From Basidiobolus meristosporus CBS 931.73 (taxonomy: Eukaryota; Basidiobolomycota; Basidiobolomycetes; Basidiobolales; Basidiobolaceae), in the NCBI GenBank assembly GCA_002104905.1, contig MCFE01000053.1:1-64000 (forward strand): a DNA stretch of 64,000 nt, given 5' to 3'. The translations under genes and the position numbers were made by a program. Positions 23,221 to 34,352 of this stretch are shown one piece after another (positions within the stretch are counted from its first letter, which is position 1; each line of letters begins with the position of its first letter). The notes beneath the pieces are model-generated. The model did no database searches. It worked only from the letters and a program-made list of their open reading frames with translations, and was not told the origin of the DNA.

Positions 23221-23886
23221 GACTACGGGTTAGATAGTTGCGAATACGGGGGTTCGTAACCGAGGGGTATTCGTAAACAGCCGAACAAGCGCCCCGCTGC
23301 CAGGAGCTATGTTTCTTGAGGCACCCACGGGCTTCCACGTGATCCGTTCGCTCCCACTACCCCGCAGACCGAGCAAAAAACGATTACCCCCGCAGTAGAT
23401 TCGCTTCCCCTTTTCCCCAAATTGTTCCATTTCAAGATCACCTTCCAGCACCTCCAAACCCGCCGAACCAATTGACTAACTAAACGACTAAAGTTAGTCA
23501 AGAACTGTCAATCCCCGACGTGGATTCGGAATCAGCCTGATTCGTGGTCGAGCCAAAGAGGCGATATTCAAGTTCGATGATGGAACCTCACCTGTCCACC
23601 CGATTGTGATCCATTCAATATGACCATAATCCACCGCCCGCCCGCCGAAAAGGCAAAATTTTCCTTGATTTTTCGAAGGTCGCTTAGGGTTCAGCCATTG
23701 GTGAAGTAACTGGGTTAAAGCGGGATAAGCACCCAATAACCGCAAGGTTTGGATAAACCGATGAAAATTTTACTTAGCTCGACCCCAGTAACCTTCCGAG
23801 GTCACCTGATCCCGGAGGGTTCAAATACCAATTTTCTCCTGAGTAAAGGTAAGTTGCTCACTCCCTCTCAAGCATAATCACACACC
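23221..23886. other. Intergenic region between divergent NDUFA13 and RRM genes
   Basis: GC-richer than its surroundings. Minus-strand frames at 23230-23745 show no family features. No tRNA could be folded from the few TTCAAAT-like stretches. Confidence 0.5.
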
Positions 23887-24267
23887 ATGAACGCTCTTGC
23901 TGGCCTCACTAGAACTGCCTTCCCCGCCTTGAACCTTGTTCGCGCCTACGGTACCAAGACCTGCTACGTTGGCAACATCCCCTGGGGAACCAGCGAGGAA
24001 CAAATCCAAGACCTCTTCACCGAGTTCGGTCAGGTCGAGAGAGTCCGTCTTCCTCTTGACGACGCTGGTCGCATCAAGGGCTTCGGTTTCGTCGAGTTGG
24101 ATGAGGAGGCTGCTGCCAAGGCCATCGACTCCTTGAACGGATTCAGCTTCAACGGCCGTGACCTCCGTGTCAACGAGGCTCAAGAGCGTGCCCCCAGAAA
24201 CCGCACCTTCAACAACGGCCGTAGCTTCGGTGACCGCCCTAACTTCAACCGCAACCGTGATTTCTAA
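23887..24267 (+). CDS. Mitochondrially targeted single-RRM protein
   Basis: 126-aa RNA-binding protein, single exon, ATG at 23887. Residues 1-23 resemble a mitochondrial presequence (LTRTAFPALNLVRAYGTK). One RRM follows (about 25-98) with RNP2 CYVGNI and RNP1 KGFGFVEL. The tail is Arg/Asn/Phe-rich (FNNGRSFGDRPNFNRN). This resembles plant and fungal glycine-rich RNA-binding proteins of mitochondria; target RNAs are unknown. Confidence 0.9.
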   Translation: MNALAGLTRTAFPALNLVRAYGTKTCYVGNIPWGTSEEQIQDLFTEFGQVERVRLPLDDAGRIKGFGFVELDEEAAAKAIDSLNGFSFNGRDLRVNEAQERAPRNRTFNNGRSFGDRPNFNRNRDF

Positions 24268-24755
24268 GCATCTCACTCTCCATCTACTCTATAGATCATT
24301 TTGCATTTAAGCGATGGCCTCGGCCGTCATTTGTATTGTAACTTTTTACCGATTTACACCAGTTCCTCACATCTATAAAGCTTCTATCATCCACTGTACC
24401 ATTGGAGATTAGTCAACACAATAAATCTGGGCAACCCGAAAACCAACCCTTTTGTGGCTTCTGTACGTCTGTTACCTCGAATGGTCATTGCCATATTCAG
24501 CCTCCTATTCGTATTCGTATTCATATCCATATTCATGTTCATATCCACCTCCACCTCCCCCCAATTTCAATCACCATTTAGAGTGGATTTGTGTAGCGGT
24601 GGGGGATGCACTGTCCCTCCTACGCTGTGCATTTGGTAACGGTATCACTGGTTGGGATTTCTTTTTGCGGCTTTTATTTATATTACCAACCTCGCGTTGC
24701 TAGGTTGGGTGTAGGCTTGTAGATTTGGCATCTAAATTTTGATACAGTGGACAGT
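24268..24755. other. Convergent 3' flanks of RRM and PBP1 genes
   Basis: Contains a short pyrimidine-rich repeat around 24500-24560 (variants of TATTCGTATTCATATCCA). No gene. Confidence 0.5.
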
Positions 24756-27678
24756 TCATGGGGATGCGGTGCCGGCGGCGGGATCCTCGGTTAGGCCATC
24801 TAAAAAACCGTCATCAGTGGGCTGTTCATTCAGTTGACTTTCGGTCCGACTTACCATTCGACTGCTCGTTGGGTGTGTAGGGTGCCATGGGCGGTTGGTC
24901 CATGGGTGAGCGCTGTGGGACTATCATTGGTGGTCCGGCAACGTGTGGCATCATTTCAGTGGGATAACGGACCATCATGGGGCCCTGTGGTCCAGGATAG
25001 GCGTACATCTGTGGTGGCATGGCTGGAACCATCGGGCCTCTTCCCTGTGGGGGATAGTTGCCAGGTGGAGCGAAGTGTTGTCCCTCTGCAGGTGGGGCCT
25101 GCCCTTTTGGATACATCCTAGGAGCTGAGACTGGGGTCATTTGGGGACTGTAAACAGCAGAGGGTGGCCCAGCTGGATGTGGCATCGAGGCGGTAAATGG
25201 CATATTTGGTACAAATGGCGCGGGTGGCATATACGGCATAGGAGGCTGTTGCATTCCCATCGCTGGCATACCGGGGAATTGGGCAGGATATCTGTAAGCC
25301 ACATAGGGTAGGTACGCTTGGTTCATTCCATTTTGACCGTACATATCCTCATCGTAGATGACGGTGTGTGAAAACTGGTGGCGGAACGACTTCTGTCCGA
25401 ATGGCCAGGTGGGCGCGATTGTCGAAGGGTCCTCGGACTTCTCTTCCGAGTCGGCTTTCTTTAGCATCCCTTTGACTGAGGCATGCCCCCTCTTCAGGTT
25501 CTTATTGGCGAAGAAAGGTGAGGAGGCTGCGTTCGCGGTGGCCTTTTTATCAGAATTTTGGTGGGATGCTGGTACGAAAGGCGCTGCAGAAGGGTTGGGC
25601 TTGAACTCGGTGGCCTTCACATTGAACTTGAATGTAGTGCTAGGTTTGGTTGGTGCAGTGGAGGCGGGAGTAGTGGCAGTAGCAGTAGCAGTGGTAGAGG
25701 CTGGCTCGGTTGCTTGTTTGCTATTCTTATCACTAGGCTTCGTGTCGCCACTGGCAGCGGCAGGCTTTGGATTAGCCTCTTTCTCGGCAACAGGTTTTGA
25801 AGCAGGGGCGCTTTCGGGGGATTTTGTGGCACCTTTCTTAGGTTTCGCAACCTCCTTCTCCACTGCTTTGGGTTCGATCTCCGGGCTCGCCGGCTTCTCT
25901 TTCTCCTTCTCCTTGTCTTTGCCAAGGATAGGGATGAGGTCGGCTGGAACTGGTGTCTTCAGCTTGAAGCTCTGACTGAACTTGATCAACTCAGCAACGC
26001 GACCATCCTTTTCCATTTTCAAATAAGCCTGTCTTGTTTGTTGCAAACGCTCTTTCTCATGATTGACAAAGCTACGGAATGTACCCACAATTTCCGCTTC
26101 AATGGGCTTGGCAGCACCCGCCTCGCTGGAGGTTTTCTTGGAGGATTTTGAGTTAAGGAGGCTGGCAATAGGCTCGGCAATCTTGGTGGTCTGACTATTA
26201 GCTGCCTTGGTGCTATTAGCCGTTGGTGCAGTGGGTGTAGCACCGCCAGTTGCCGACTCTTTTGGAGCTTCCGCTTGCTTGACCTTGCTCTTCGGGTCGG
26301 TTTCAGCAGGTAAGCTTGGTTGCTTCGATTCCACATTGGCTGGTGCGTTCTCCGCGCTTTGGTTGGATGCAGTTCGAGGGCGCATCGCAGGTGGGGTGTA
26401 TTTTCCTTGACGGTCACCACCTCTCAAGCTACTGGTACGAACAACGGAGCTATACTTATCTTCCTCGTCCATTTGGCTATCGTCGATTGACTGGCCACGT
26501 TCTTCCGCAACATGTGGGTTCATGGATGACATCTAGAGGGGTGGGGTTAGCGACCTGGCTTTCGCAAATCATGCATGGTACATACCCTAGCAATTTCATT
26601 TGCGATTCGGATTGCTTGCTTTTCCCTCTCCTTAAAGTTGGCACTGTTACGGTCCAACTTGGTGGTGTAGATCTCCTCATCAAAGTCGGTTTTCAGGCCA
26701 AAGAGATGCTCATTTGCAGCAAATTGATCCCACTCAATATCCTCACCGGCCTCCAACTCTGTAAACGATGCATAGTCAAGGTACTGAACGACTGAAAGTA
26801 ACAATAAGATGTGGATCTAGAACCCGATCAAAAAGGATATTCTAAAGTATGGAAATCCCCGTGGTCGTCTGCGTTCCACTTGTGCAATTCACGCTCCCTG
26901 ACCGAGCCAGTGTGCCCACTAATGTTGGTATCGGTCTTGAATGCTGCGCAAGTCGACGAGATCAGTAACTGCTTCGGTATAAAAGAGATGTTCTTCAACC
27001 ATCTTACTATCTTTTTCGGGCCCTTTCTCGGAGATAGAGAAGTCGACCCCAACCGCATTCATTTCCACAAAGTCCTTGGCCAAGATGATGAGGGTAGGAA
27101 TGACTTCAGCAGATGCTTCAGTCTTCTCCTCGGAGGCTGCTTTGACGATACGCGCAAATTTCAAGACCACCCCTAATTCGCCTTCTGTGCAGGCGGCATG
27201 GAAAAGTCCCTCATACTTGGCACCGCTTTTGACGGTAACCTGAACATTCAATCCCTACAAGTTCGACCAAAAGGTTAGCAAGGCAGTGGATAAAATCGGG
27301 GGGACGTTTGAAGCGTACCACTAAGTGAATAAGGAGGTACAGCATACGATCATGCATATGTCTGGCAAAAGAATCGTTTTTCACTTCAACCGAAGGGGTC
27401 ATCGGTGCAGCAGCGGGTGCTGGTGCGTGAGAAGGGTTTTGATGTACACCCCATGGCTTTGGACCTCCACCACGAGGCATAGTATTGGAATACTGACCCC
27501 ATTTGCCTCTACCACCCCTAAGCAGATGGGTTAATACCGGTTTGAAAAGGGATACGCAGCATCACGGATGGTTGAGTGCAATTACAAAAGTTTCGCCAAA
27601 ACAATACCTTTGAGCAGCTGGCTGGAAAGGGAAATCTTGTCTTCGGTTCTTCTGTTGTCTACCACTCACGGAGGACAT
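24756..27678 (-). CDS. PBP1: Ataxin-2 / PBP1 homologue, seven exons with one U12-type intron
   Basis: Poly(A)-binding-protein partner acting in mRNA stability, translation and stress granules. Minus-strand exons: 27678-27608, 27517-27319, 27254-27008, 26943-26841, 26760-26586, 26532-24855, 24799-24756; 838 aa. LSM-type domain (HMHDRMLYLLIHLV joined to GLNVQVTVKSGAKYEGLFHA), then KTDTNISG and RERELHKW, then the LsmAD domain (WDQFAANEHLFGLKTDFDE, ending IANEIAR). A long disordered tail carries a PAM2 motif (FKPNPSAAPFVPAS) that binds PABP MLLE domains, followed by a Pro/Met-rich end. The intron at 26761-26840 is AT-AC with U12 signals. The last intron (24800-24854, GTAAGT...TTTTAG) replaces a short read-through end. 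Exon phases agree throughout. Confidence 0.92.
26761..26840 (-). other. U12-type AT-AC intron in the ataxin-2 gene
   Basis: 80 bp. 5' splice site ATATCCTTTTT is an exact U12 consensus; branch motif TACCTTGAC (one mismatch) has its A at 26776, 15 nt before the terminal AC at 26761. The preceding exon meets a stop (TGA) before any GT, so no ordinary donor exists. The join gives HTLEELEAGEDIEWDQF in frame. Confidence 0.9.
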
Positions 27679-27891
27679 GTTTCAAGGAAGGATATAAAAA
27701 CGCAAATAAGGTTACAAGGGAAGAGATAAAAAGTTACGGTTCCGAAATAAATGCTAGGTTCTCGTCAGTATTACACGAAGATCAGAACAACCAGGCAGTA
27801 AGAGGAGAAGTTATGTACTGTTGACTTAGAGGCGAATGGTCGGTTCAAGGAGGTACAAAGTAACAAAAGATAGGGTCACTTCAACAAAGAT

Positions 27892-28194
27892 TCAACTCGT
27901 CGGATAATACCGTTGATGTGAAGGACGTTCAATAGAATATCGGATCGTAATTAATCCGTGTACCGCTACGTTAGCGAAATAGATATTTGCCTCAGGTTCA
28001 CCCTTAAAGGTATATGTTTGAAGGGAGATTGGTGTGGCACCTTTTAGAAAAATCGAATCAAGGAGGATTCCCAAATCTGACCCTGTTTTTGCAGCATTTC
28101 TGAAGTTTGCCCATAGTCCACGTCGCTCCATCTCGAGACAAATCCCGCATCGATTTAACGGACCTTCAATTCCCATCACTATATCTACACTCAT
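27892..28194 (-). CDS. Hypothetical small protein
   Basis: 100-aa open frame from ATG 28194. Composition is protein-like (CGICLEMERRGLWANF, KTGSDLGILLDSIFL, FANVAVHGLITIRY) but I do not recognise a family. No signal peptide or membrane segment. It sits between the PBP1 start and the CDT2 3' end. It may be a real small gene, an exon of something larger, or chance. Confidence 0.35.
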   Translation of the reverse strand: MSVDIVMGIEGPLNRCGICLEMERRGLWANFRNAAKTGSDLGILLDSIFLKGATPISLQTYTFKGEPEANIYFANVAVHGLITIRYSIERPSHQRYYPTS

Positions 28195-28475
28195 TATTAT
28201 GTTCAATAGTTGTTCTTCTAGACCAACAAATAAACAAGTACCTAGGCGCTCTTGATTGGTCGATGGTGCTATCTACGTTATATAATTCGAATAACCTAAT
28301 TCTACCAATGGGATGCAAATTTCCTGTTTTATTTCATGATCAGCTACGATAACAACCGAGCGCTTCTGTTACCTGAACAGTGCCTGACCATGCTGAGGCA
28401 AGGATGCTGCTCCTTCAATCTTTCCCTTGACTCGCTCGCCTGGCCTCTGATGTGCTTTCATACATTTTACTGTGC

Positions 28476-30613
28476 TTACTCGTCATGCGCTAGCCCATTG
28501 ACGCTGGCTAGCCTTTCGCTAGCTCGGGATTCTTCTGCCAAAGAACGATTGATATTCCAGAGCCGTACTGTGCGATCGTCGGAGCAAGAAGCCAACTAGC
28601 ATACAAGCCAATCAAAATTAGTTCCTGTCATACTGATTCCATCGTTTGCCAAAGTCACTTTACATGCTCAATTGCGTTTTTGTACCATGCTACGCTGGTG
28701 ACTTCATTCTCATGGGCTTTCAATATCAGCGGTGGCTTCGTTGGCGAGTCTATCTCCCAAACATAGAGATTCTTGTCACTAGAGCCACTGGCCAAAAACT
28801 TGGCGTCTGGGCTTAATGCGATTTTGACGTAGAAGGTTGAGCACTTGTACGTTGGTGCGCTAAAGGTTAGCATAGGGCTGCCAAGGCTGGTGGTGGAGTA
28901 CATGGATATCCTGGGTTCAAGCTCATGATTAGTTTTCTGTATTGGAGATTGGATAGTTGACTGTAACCTACTGATTATTCGTGCTAGCAGCGAAGAGCCG
29001 ATTCCCTGAGGGGTCCAAAGCTAATGAGGAGATGCCTTGGATGGGAAGGCAGGGTTAATGGAGCCGATTGACGGTGAAGTAGGGAGGGGTGCTAACCATG
29101 GGCTCGCTTGGCGGGTCCTTTGTGGAGCGATGTCGCGATGGGGAGTGTGTACGGTTTCAAAGAATGTGATCCATGCTTACGGGTGTCCCATATCTTTACT
29201 AATCTATTTCGGGAATCAGGTCTGCGTTCATCATGGCGTAGTCCAAGAATTGTGCTTACCCATCAGCCGCGCCCGCGGAGCTTAGCAATGTTGGTGAATG
29301 AGTAAGAAATTGAACAGCAGTGACGCTGTGGGATACATCGCCCTAATCAAGTGTTGGTTAGCAAAATGAGGCTAGATCGTCAATGACCGAGACCCTGCGT
29401 ATTTCCGAAAAAGTAATACCGTTGTATTGGTTCCAGTCTTTCTGCGCTTCGGTGACGGTGGAACGAGATTTAAGGAGTGGGCATGCTTAATAATATCGGC
29501 TGGGCGGTGTCTGTACTCTATTAATAGAAATCAGCTAGCGTTGATATGGTTTTTTCTGGTTGCGCGACTTACCACCATTGTTCGAGAGAGAGCCTGAGCA
29601 TCGAGTATCCCATATCATGATGCTTCCGTCACGAGAGGCTGTCGCAAAGATGTCTGGCTTGATGATTAGGTGCTGTTTGCGGCAAAGTCTTTTGTCCAAA
29701 GGGTTCTTACGGTTGTCATATGGATAGATCGTTGCTGATTTTACACTACTTTTGTGCCCACAAAACTTCCCAATAGACTTGCGTGTCTCTACATCCCATA
29801 GACCAGCAGTCTGATCACCTGAAACAGTTATCTAGTGGTGGGTTAAGCAGGTGGGCTTGAATTATTTACCCCTATGTAACTTACCACTCGTTTATCATCA
29901 TGAGTCCATTGGACATCAAATACTGCATTGTTGTGAGCTTGCCAGCTGACCCTGGCGCTTTCTATCTAGACTCTTGAGCAAACATATCACTGATAATGTA
30001 TGGAATATAAACGCAATTACCGTTCTCAATGGAGCTATCTAAAGAGGTATCCAGTATATTGACCCTCCCTTCTTCGTCAGCTACAGCGAGTAGTCGCCCG
30101 TTTGTTTCAACTAAGAAAACAGAGAAAGATTTGAATCGATGAAGTAAATAGATGAAGTAGCTCCGGAACATACGGTTGTTAAAACTGCATCCAAAAGGGG
30201 GCGCAGCACTGTTGTTGTCTGACATGAATCTATATACATCTTTCTCTGTGCTAACAAAATCTTTGATATAAAAGCGCTGCGACACTAGAGATTTTGACTT
30301 AGTCGACAGATTGTATATATCAGAAGGTGCAGTGGAGTGTACCCTGTGGCATGTGATCGAAAGAGCGTCCCAGTATTTGTCTATGAAATAACGCGGAAGT
30401 GGGAGCCATGATCGACCTTGGCGTGTATTTAGGTTTGATGCGTGTATCTATAAGGGGTGTCAGGGAAAAGGAGGAATCGGACGAGGTGGAGGAGCTTGAA
30501 GATAAACAAGAGGAGGGTCGCTTATTAGAGGAATGAGAGAAAGTAAAGGGGCTCGTTAGACACGAGCGAATTTGTATCGGTTGACGAGACTTTCTCTTTC
30601 TTGGAAGCGACAT
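28476..30613 (-). CDS. CDT2: CDT2/DTL WD40 substrate receptor of CRL4 ubiquitin ligase, eleven exons
   Basis: WD40 receptor that links DDB1-CUL4 to PCNA-bound substrates such as Cdt1, restricting re-replication. Minus exons: 30613-30343, 30284-30174, 30110-30021, 29961-29885, 29831-29573, 29517-29420, 29342-29260, 29203-29097, 29035-28972, 28910-28664, 28595-28476; 508 aa. The Ser-rich N-terminus is followed by beta-propeller repeats: RLLAVADEEGRVNILD, AHNNAVFDVQW, GDQTAGLWDV, ATASRDGSIMIWDTRC, GLVKIWDTR, and the diagnostic STFYVKIALSPDAKFLASGSSD and LASCSDDRTVRLW. All ten introns are GT-AG and phase-consistent. An 18-residue insertion (RKNPLDKRL...) before PDIFATASRD looks intron-like but is out of phase, so I kept it as exon. 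ATG 30613 precedes a basic stretch, RKRKSRQ. Confidence 0.9.
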
Positions 30614-30878
30614 TTCCAAGTTACAATAAACGGAAGAATCAACTACCAGAGTAAACAATAATTCGGTTGCTCTACTAATACAATACAAGAGCCACAAATG
30701 AATACACCATTGATTGGTCTTGAGCTTGGGATCCATATTCCTGGAGTATGGACCAATCACATAAGCTCAATGTTGTTTGGTTTACACATCAAAATCAACA
30801 CTTGGCAGTTATCCTCAGAAATAGATGATAATAAAGATATGCATGGTTTATATAAATAAATCAAATACAATCAGTTGC

Positions 30879-31429
30879 CTATATGCTAGTCAGGACTGCA
30901 TCTGTGAAGTAGTAATATTGGATGTACCGGAAGCCTTGGATCAATTGTGCAATCTCATTGGTCATGTGACAGGCAAACAAGAGATAGTTAATGGGCCTTA
31001 CTGCCAAGGCAAACCTCATGAACAGAAGCGAATAAAGACACAAAGCTGACAAATATCTGAGTGCACTGTGCATGTGTCCATGTATGGGAGCAGGACTTAC
31101 CAAACGTCATTTTTCCTGATATCAGGTCTGGTGCTTTTCCGATGTCTATGATTCCTGAGATAGGAATCAGCCAGTTGGCTGCAGGACCCCAAAAATGCTA
31201 AGAACGAAAGCGTCTTATTAGAGGTGATGCAAGGCAAGAGAACAAGAGCTATGTTCTTACGGTGCTATATGTGTTGGGTTGGGTTCAAATAAGAGAAGGC
31301 AAACAAACGTCAAGAAGGGAAGTCAACACTACATTCTCGTGAACATGAGGCTTGCCTGCAAAGGTATTTTCGGAATTCCCGACTCCGAATGCGTTGCAGT
31401 AGAGATTGCTCTTCAAATGGGTTGTTCAT
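30879..31429 (-). CDS. MPC1: Mitochondrial pyruvate carrier subunit MPC1
   Basis: Inner-membrane pyruvate importer subunit. Exons 31429-31356, 31264-31261, 31197-31101, 31045-30879; 113 aa. The conserved core is unmistakable: [59 protein letters not shown]. The N-terminus [10 protein letters not shown] joins to HFWGP only if a 4-nt exon (CACC) is used, flanked by a GC-AG intron (GCAAGC...ATATAG) upstream and a GT-AG intron downstream. This restores the family's S/T-T-H-F-W sequence. Without the microexon the frame shifts. A partner MPC2 gene is not in the window. Confidence 0.88.
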
Positions 31430-31547
31430 GAGTTTACAGAAGAAAGACGAGCAATAATGTTCCGCCCCAATAGATGAGATTATATATCATGATTAGAATC
31501 GGTGTTTGACAGTAACTAAAACATAGTTACGGGCGGTTTATTAACAA

Positions 31548-32606
31548 TCATTGATCATCAGGCATGGGTTCTGCATCCTCCTTCTGACACATATATTTGT
31601 AGCGAATGAGGGCTTGGACATTACTTCTGGTCGTCAATTCTCGTGATATTTGTGTCCAGTTGTTGCCATACTTTTTCACCAATTTCAATAATTGCTCATT
31701 CTCTTCACGAGTCCAGCGGCCTTTGTTGATCTTCCGGCCTAAATGCGAATCGTATCTTAATTGCAGCTGTACAGTTGTTCTTCCGGGGATCGACTCGGCA
31801 ATCTTTGTCCAATTTCTTCCATATTCCTCGCATCCTTTCATTAGCAATTCATCTTCCTTGGCTGTCCATACATCCCGTTTGATTTTTGGCGCCAAAAATT
31901 TATCATAACGAAGCAATGCATGTTTGCTGGATCTTCCTGGGATATTTTGGACAATTCTTGACCAGTCGCGCCCATATTCTTCCACTCCCTGGATTAATGC
32001 AAGATCCTCCTCCTCTGTCCATCGACCAGTTTTCACGTCAGGTTTGAATCTGGCTTGCCAGCGAGAGTAACAACTAGAAGAAGACCGATGGAGAATCTCT
32101 GAAATGACCTTCCATCTGCCGCTGTAGTGTTCTGTTGCGGTCAATAGTCTCAAGCTCTCGTCCTCTTCCCGCGTCCACGGGCCCCGTTTGAAATTCCCCG
32201 TTAAATTTAAATACATTTGATAGCAAGCATTTGGGCTTCTATCAGGGAAATGTTTGGAAGCGATCTGACTCCAGCATCGTCTGTACTTTTTTGCCGCCTC
32301 TAAAAGCACTTCATGCTCCTCTTCGGTCCACTTGTGAAGAACACGTTTCTCTTGAGAGTGATTGTTTCTACGAACACGCGCTCCCTCAAGGTTTCGTGTG
32401 GCTCCTTGAGTAGCTCGGTGCACCCCACTTCCAGAGTAACGTTTCTGGCAACTGAGGGTGGCTTTTAAACAATGGAAGTGAATTCTAATAAAGAAAGGTT
32501 CTACATATGTCAGAAGGAAAAATTTCAGCCGACTTCGCAACCTAGTCAAGTATATATAGTGAATTCCCAAGAAGCAACTTACGCGTGGTGAAAACAGCTT
32601 TAACAT
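31548..32606 (-). CDS. Multi-repeat Myb/SANT DNA-binding protein
   Basis: Protein with five consecutive Myb repeats (openings: HKWTEEEHEVLLEA, GPWTREEDESLRLL, GRWTEEEDLALIQG, DVWTAKEDELLMKG, GRWTREENEQLLKL). Tandem repeats of this number recall SNAPc subunit 4 (snRNA promoter factor) or c-Myb relatives. Preferred exons: 32606-32583 and 32444-31548 (306 aa), which remove a 138-bp segment coding an improbable hydrophobic stretch; the donor is GTAAGT. Reading straight through gives 352 aa. There is no activation domain; the protein ends 20 residues after the last repeat. The family is certain, the orthology and 5' end are not. Confidence 0.85.
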   Translation of the reverse strand: MLKLFSPRVSCFLGIHYIYLTRLRSRLKFFLLTYVEPFFIRIHFHCLKATLSCQKRYSGSGVHRATQGATRNLEGARVRRNNHSQEKRVLHKWTEEEHEVLLEAAKKYRRCWSQIASKHFPDRSPNACYQMYLNLTGNFKRGPWTREEDESLRLLTATEHYSGRWKVISEILHRSSSSCYSRWQARFKPDVKTGRWTEEEDLALIQGVEEYGRDWSRIVQNIPGRSSKHALLRYDKFLAPKIKRDVWTAKEDELLMKGCEEYGRNWTKIAESIPGRTTVQLQLRYDSHLGRKINKGRWTREENEQLLKLVKKYGNNWTQISRELTTRSNVQALIRYKYMCQKEDAEPMPDDQ

Positions 32607-32742
32607 AACAAAAAGTCTGGTTCAGTTTTAGCACGGCAATAATATAAAGGAAAATAGAGCATGTTTGATTGGTCAGATGCTTTTGACCATGGAAAATATT
32701 TATGATTCAATAGTTTATGGGGAGTGCACATGTCAAGCTGAT

Positions 32743-33000
32743 TCAGTTGAGGCGTTCGATGCCATTTCGAACATTGTTGGGTCGGGATGCTCCACCCTGA
32801 TCGGTTCGCTCGGCAGTCGTGAAACTTCCGTTACCTTGGCCACCACCGCCGTTGGTGGGCTGTTGTGCACCAAAGTTGAAAGCGTCTGGACTAGATCGCT
32901 TCATTGGAAGTGGTGCAGCATGAATCATGAAGACTTCGATGAGTGTGGTCATAAGAAAGAGGTTCATAGTCAGGTTGCGAATGAGGCGTGAGAAATTCAT
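32743..33000 (-). CDS. Small putative secreted protein
   Basis: 85-aa frame from ATG 33000. A hydrophobic stretch (MNLFLMTTLIEVFMIHAAP) near the start resembles a signal peptide. The rest is Gly/Asn/Pro-rich and without cysteines (NGGGGQGNGSF). No family recognised. It could be a small secreted protein of a fungus, but the support is only composition. Confidence 0.4.
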   Translation of the reverse strand: MNFSRLIRNLTMNLFLMTTLIEVFMIHAAPLPMKRSSPDAFNFGAQQPTNGGGGQGNGSFTTAERTDQGGASRPNNVRNGIERLN

Positions 33001-33354
33001 TTCAGAAGACAGACGGCAAATACCAGTTCAGGCTCTTTCCCCGTTTTTAAGGCAATGTCCACTCTGTAGGCAGAAGCGATGATTTAGGGATTGACTGCAA
33101 CAGACTGCAGTGTACATTTTCTCTATCGCCCATGAAAAGGCCGCTACGGCTTCAGATCCAGCATGTTTGGCTATATATGGATAGACCCCTGAAGAATGGG
33201 GTTAGATCAACACGTTCAGCGAGGAGGGGCGGCGAATGCAGTAAGTTTAATAATAAAGTATAATATAAAACTCTACGGATTCAATAATTAAGCAAGAACT
33301 TAGGGGTATATGGGTGCAGGTGAAGCTATTCGAAGAATGTTGTTCAGAGAACAT
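33001..33354. other. Intergenic region
   Basis: No gene or repeat recognised between the small secreted protein and the multipass membrane protein gene. Confidence 0.5.
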
Positions 33355-34352
33355 TTAAAATAATGTAAATACGTGACTAAACGTTTGTGCTTGGCTCGAA
33401 GGAGAAAGTACTGAGCGATTAGACCAGGTGGTAGGCTTGGGTTCGACAGGGGCCTTGTGCTCGATCACTTCAATGCTTTCTTCGGTGTAGTGGACGTCTC
33501 CCTCTGTCTCTTTACCCAGCTTGGCCCGAAGTTCATGTAGGTAATATATGACAATGTAGATAATCAGAAATATCGCCAAGACCAAAGAATATCTTACTAC
33601 GAGTGTGTTGTATTCACTGACGGTCATATATGTTGAAAGACCGGTTCTAAAAGTAAAATTCAAATTAGCCATTGACGCACATCAAATCCAAGATAACCTT
33701 GCTTACGAAGCATAATACACCCAGGCCAAGCAAAAATACAGCACCACGATAAGTATGAAAAAGGGAAGGTGAACCCAGTTCAAGCGCATTTTGTTGAGAC
33801 TTAATTCGGTAAGTGTTAGGGCAGCATTCCCACCATGAAGAGATACGTCCAGCCAGAGCTGATAGGTGCCTGCATACTCAAAATCCGATCGCAAAGCATC
33901 TGTCCAGTAGATAATAGGAATCACAACGTGGAAGACTTGTGTTGTGGTGTACAGAAAAGCATAGCTAAACCGGGCACTTGAAGATTCTTCCAATAAGGAG
34001 TTGTGGAATTGGTCGCTCTGATTCTTCACATGCTGGTATGATAGACCAAAGGAAATCTACGAAAAGGATGCTCAGCAACGGTAATACACGATCTGAAGCG
34101 CAAATTTCTCATTACCATCTGGTAGGTCATGAGCCCAATGTATGCCAGGCAGGTGAATTGCGTGAAGAACTGAAGTAAGGCATCACGGTAGCTGATCATG
34201 TTACACAAATACACAACTAGAGTATATACCATGGCAAATCCACGAAAAAAGGCCAACACTTTGGGTGATACGAAGTACGAAGTCACCAGATTAGATAAAT
34301 CCAATCGCTGTCCAACCGAGGCAACTGGCTCAATATTTGTGTTTATGTTCAT
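33355..34352 (-). CDS. Multipass membrane protein, possibly FAR-17a/AIG1 or Rolling-stone-like
   Basis: Exons 34352-34116, 34056-33707, 33646-33355; 292 aa, both introns GT-AG and in phase. I count about six membrane segments, among them AFFRGFAMVYTLVVYLC, FTCLAYIGLMTYQM, VFHVVIPIIYW, LPFFILIVVLYFCLAWVYY and SLVLAIFLIIYIVIYYL. The arrangement DVSLHGGNAALTLTELSLNKMRLNWVH, a His before a helix and a basic loop before an aromatic helix, recalls AIG1/Rolling-stone proteins, but I am not sure. The C-terminal 60 residues are cytosolic-looking. Function unknown. Confidence 0.7.

Noticed and set aside
23800-23860. Possible tRNA B-box (GGTTCAAATACC)
   Set aside because: No matching A-box or cloverleaf could be drawn around it.
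29658-29710. Intron-like segment (GTAAGA...CTAATCATCAAG, 53 bp) inside CDT2 exon 5
   Set aside because: Removing it shifts the frame into a stop, whereas reading through keeps the WD40 frame; kept as an 18-residue insertion.
31190-31430. Single-intron model for MPC1 using a GTTGAC donor
   Set aside because: It inserts about ten unconserved residues before HFWGP and loses the conserved Ser-Thr; the microexon model fits the family better.
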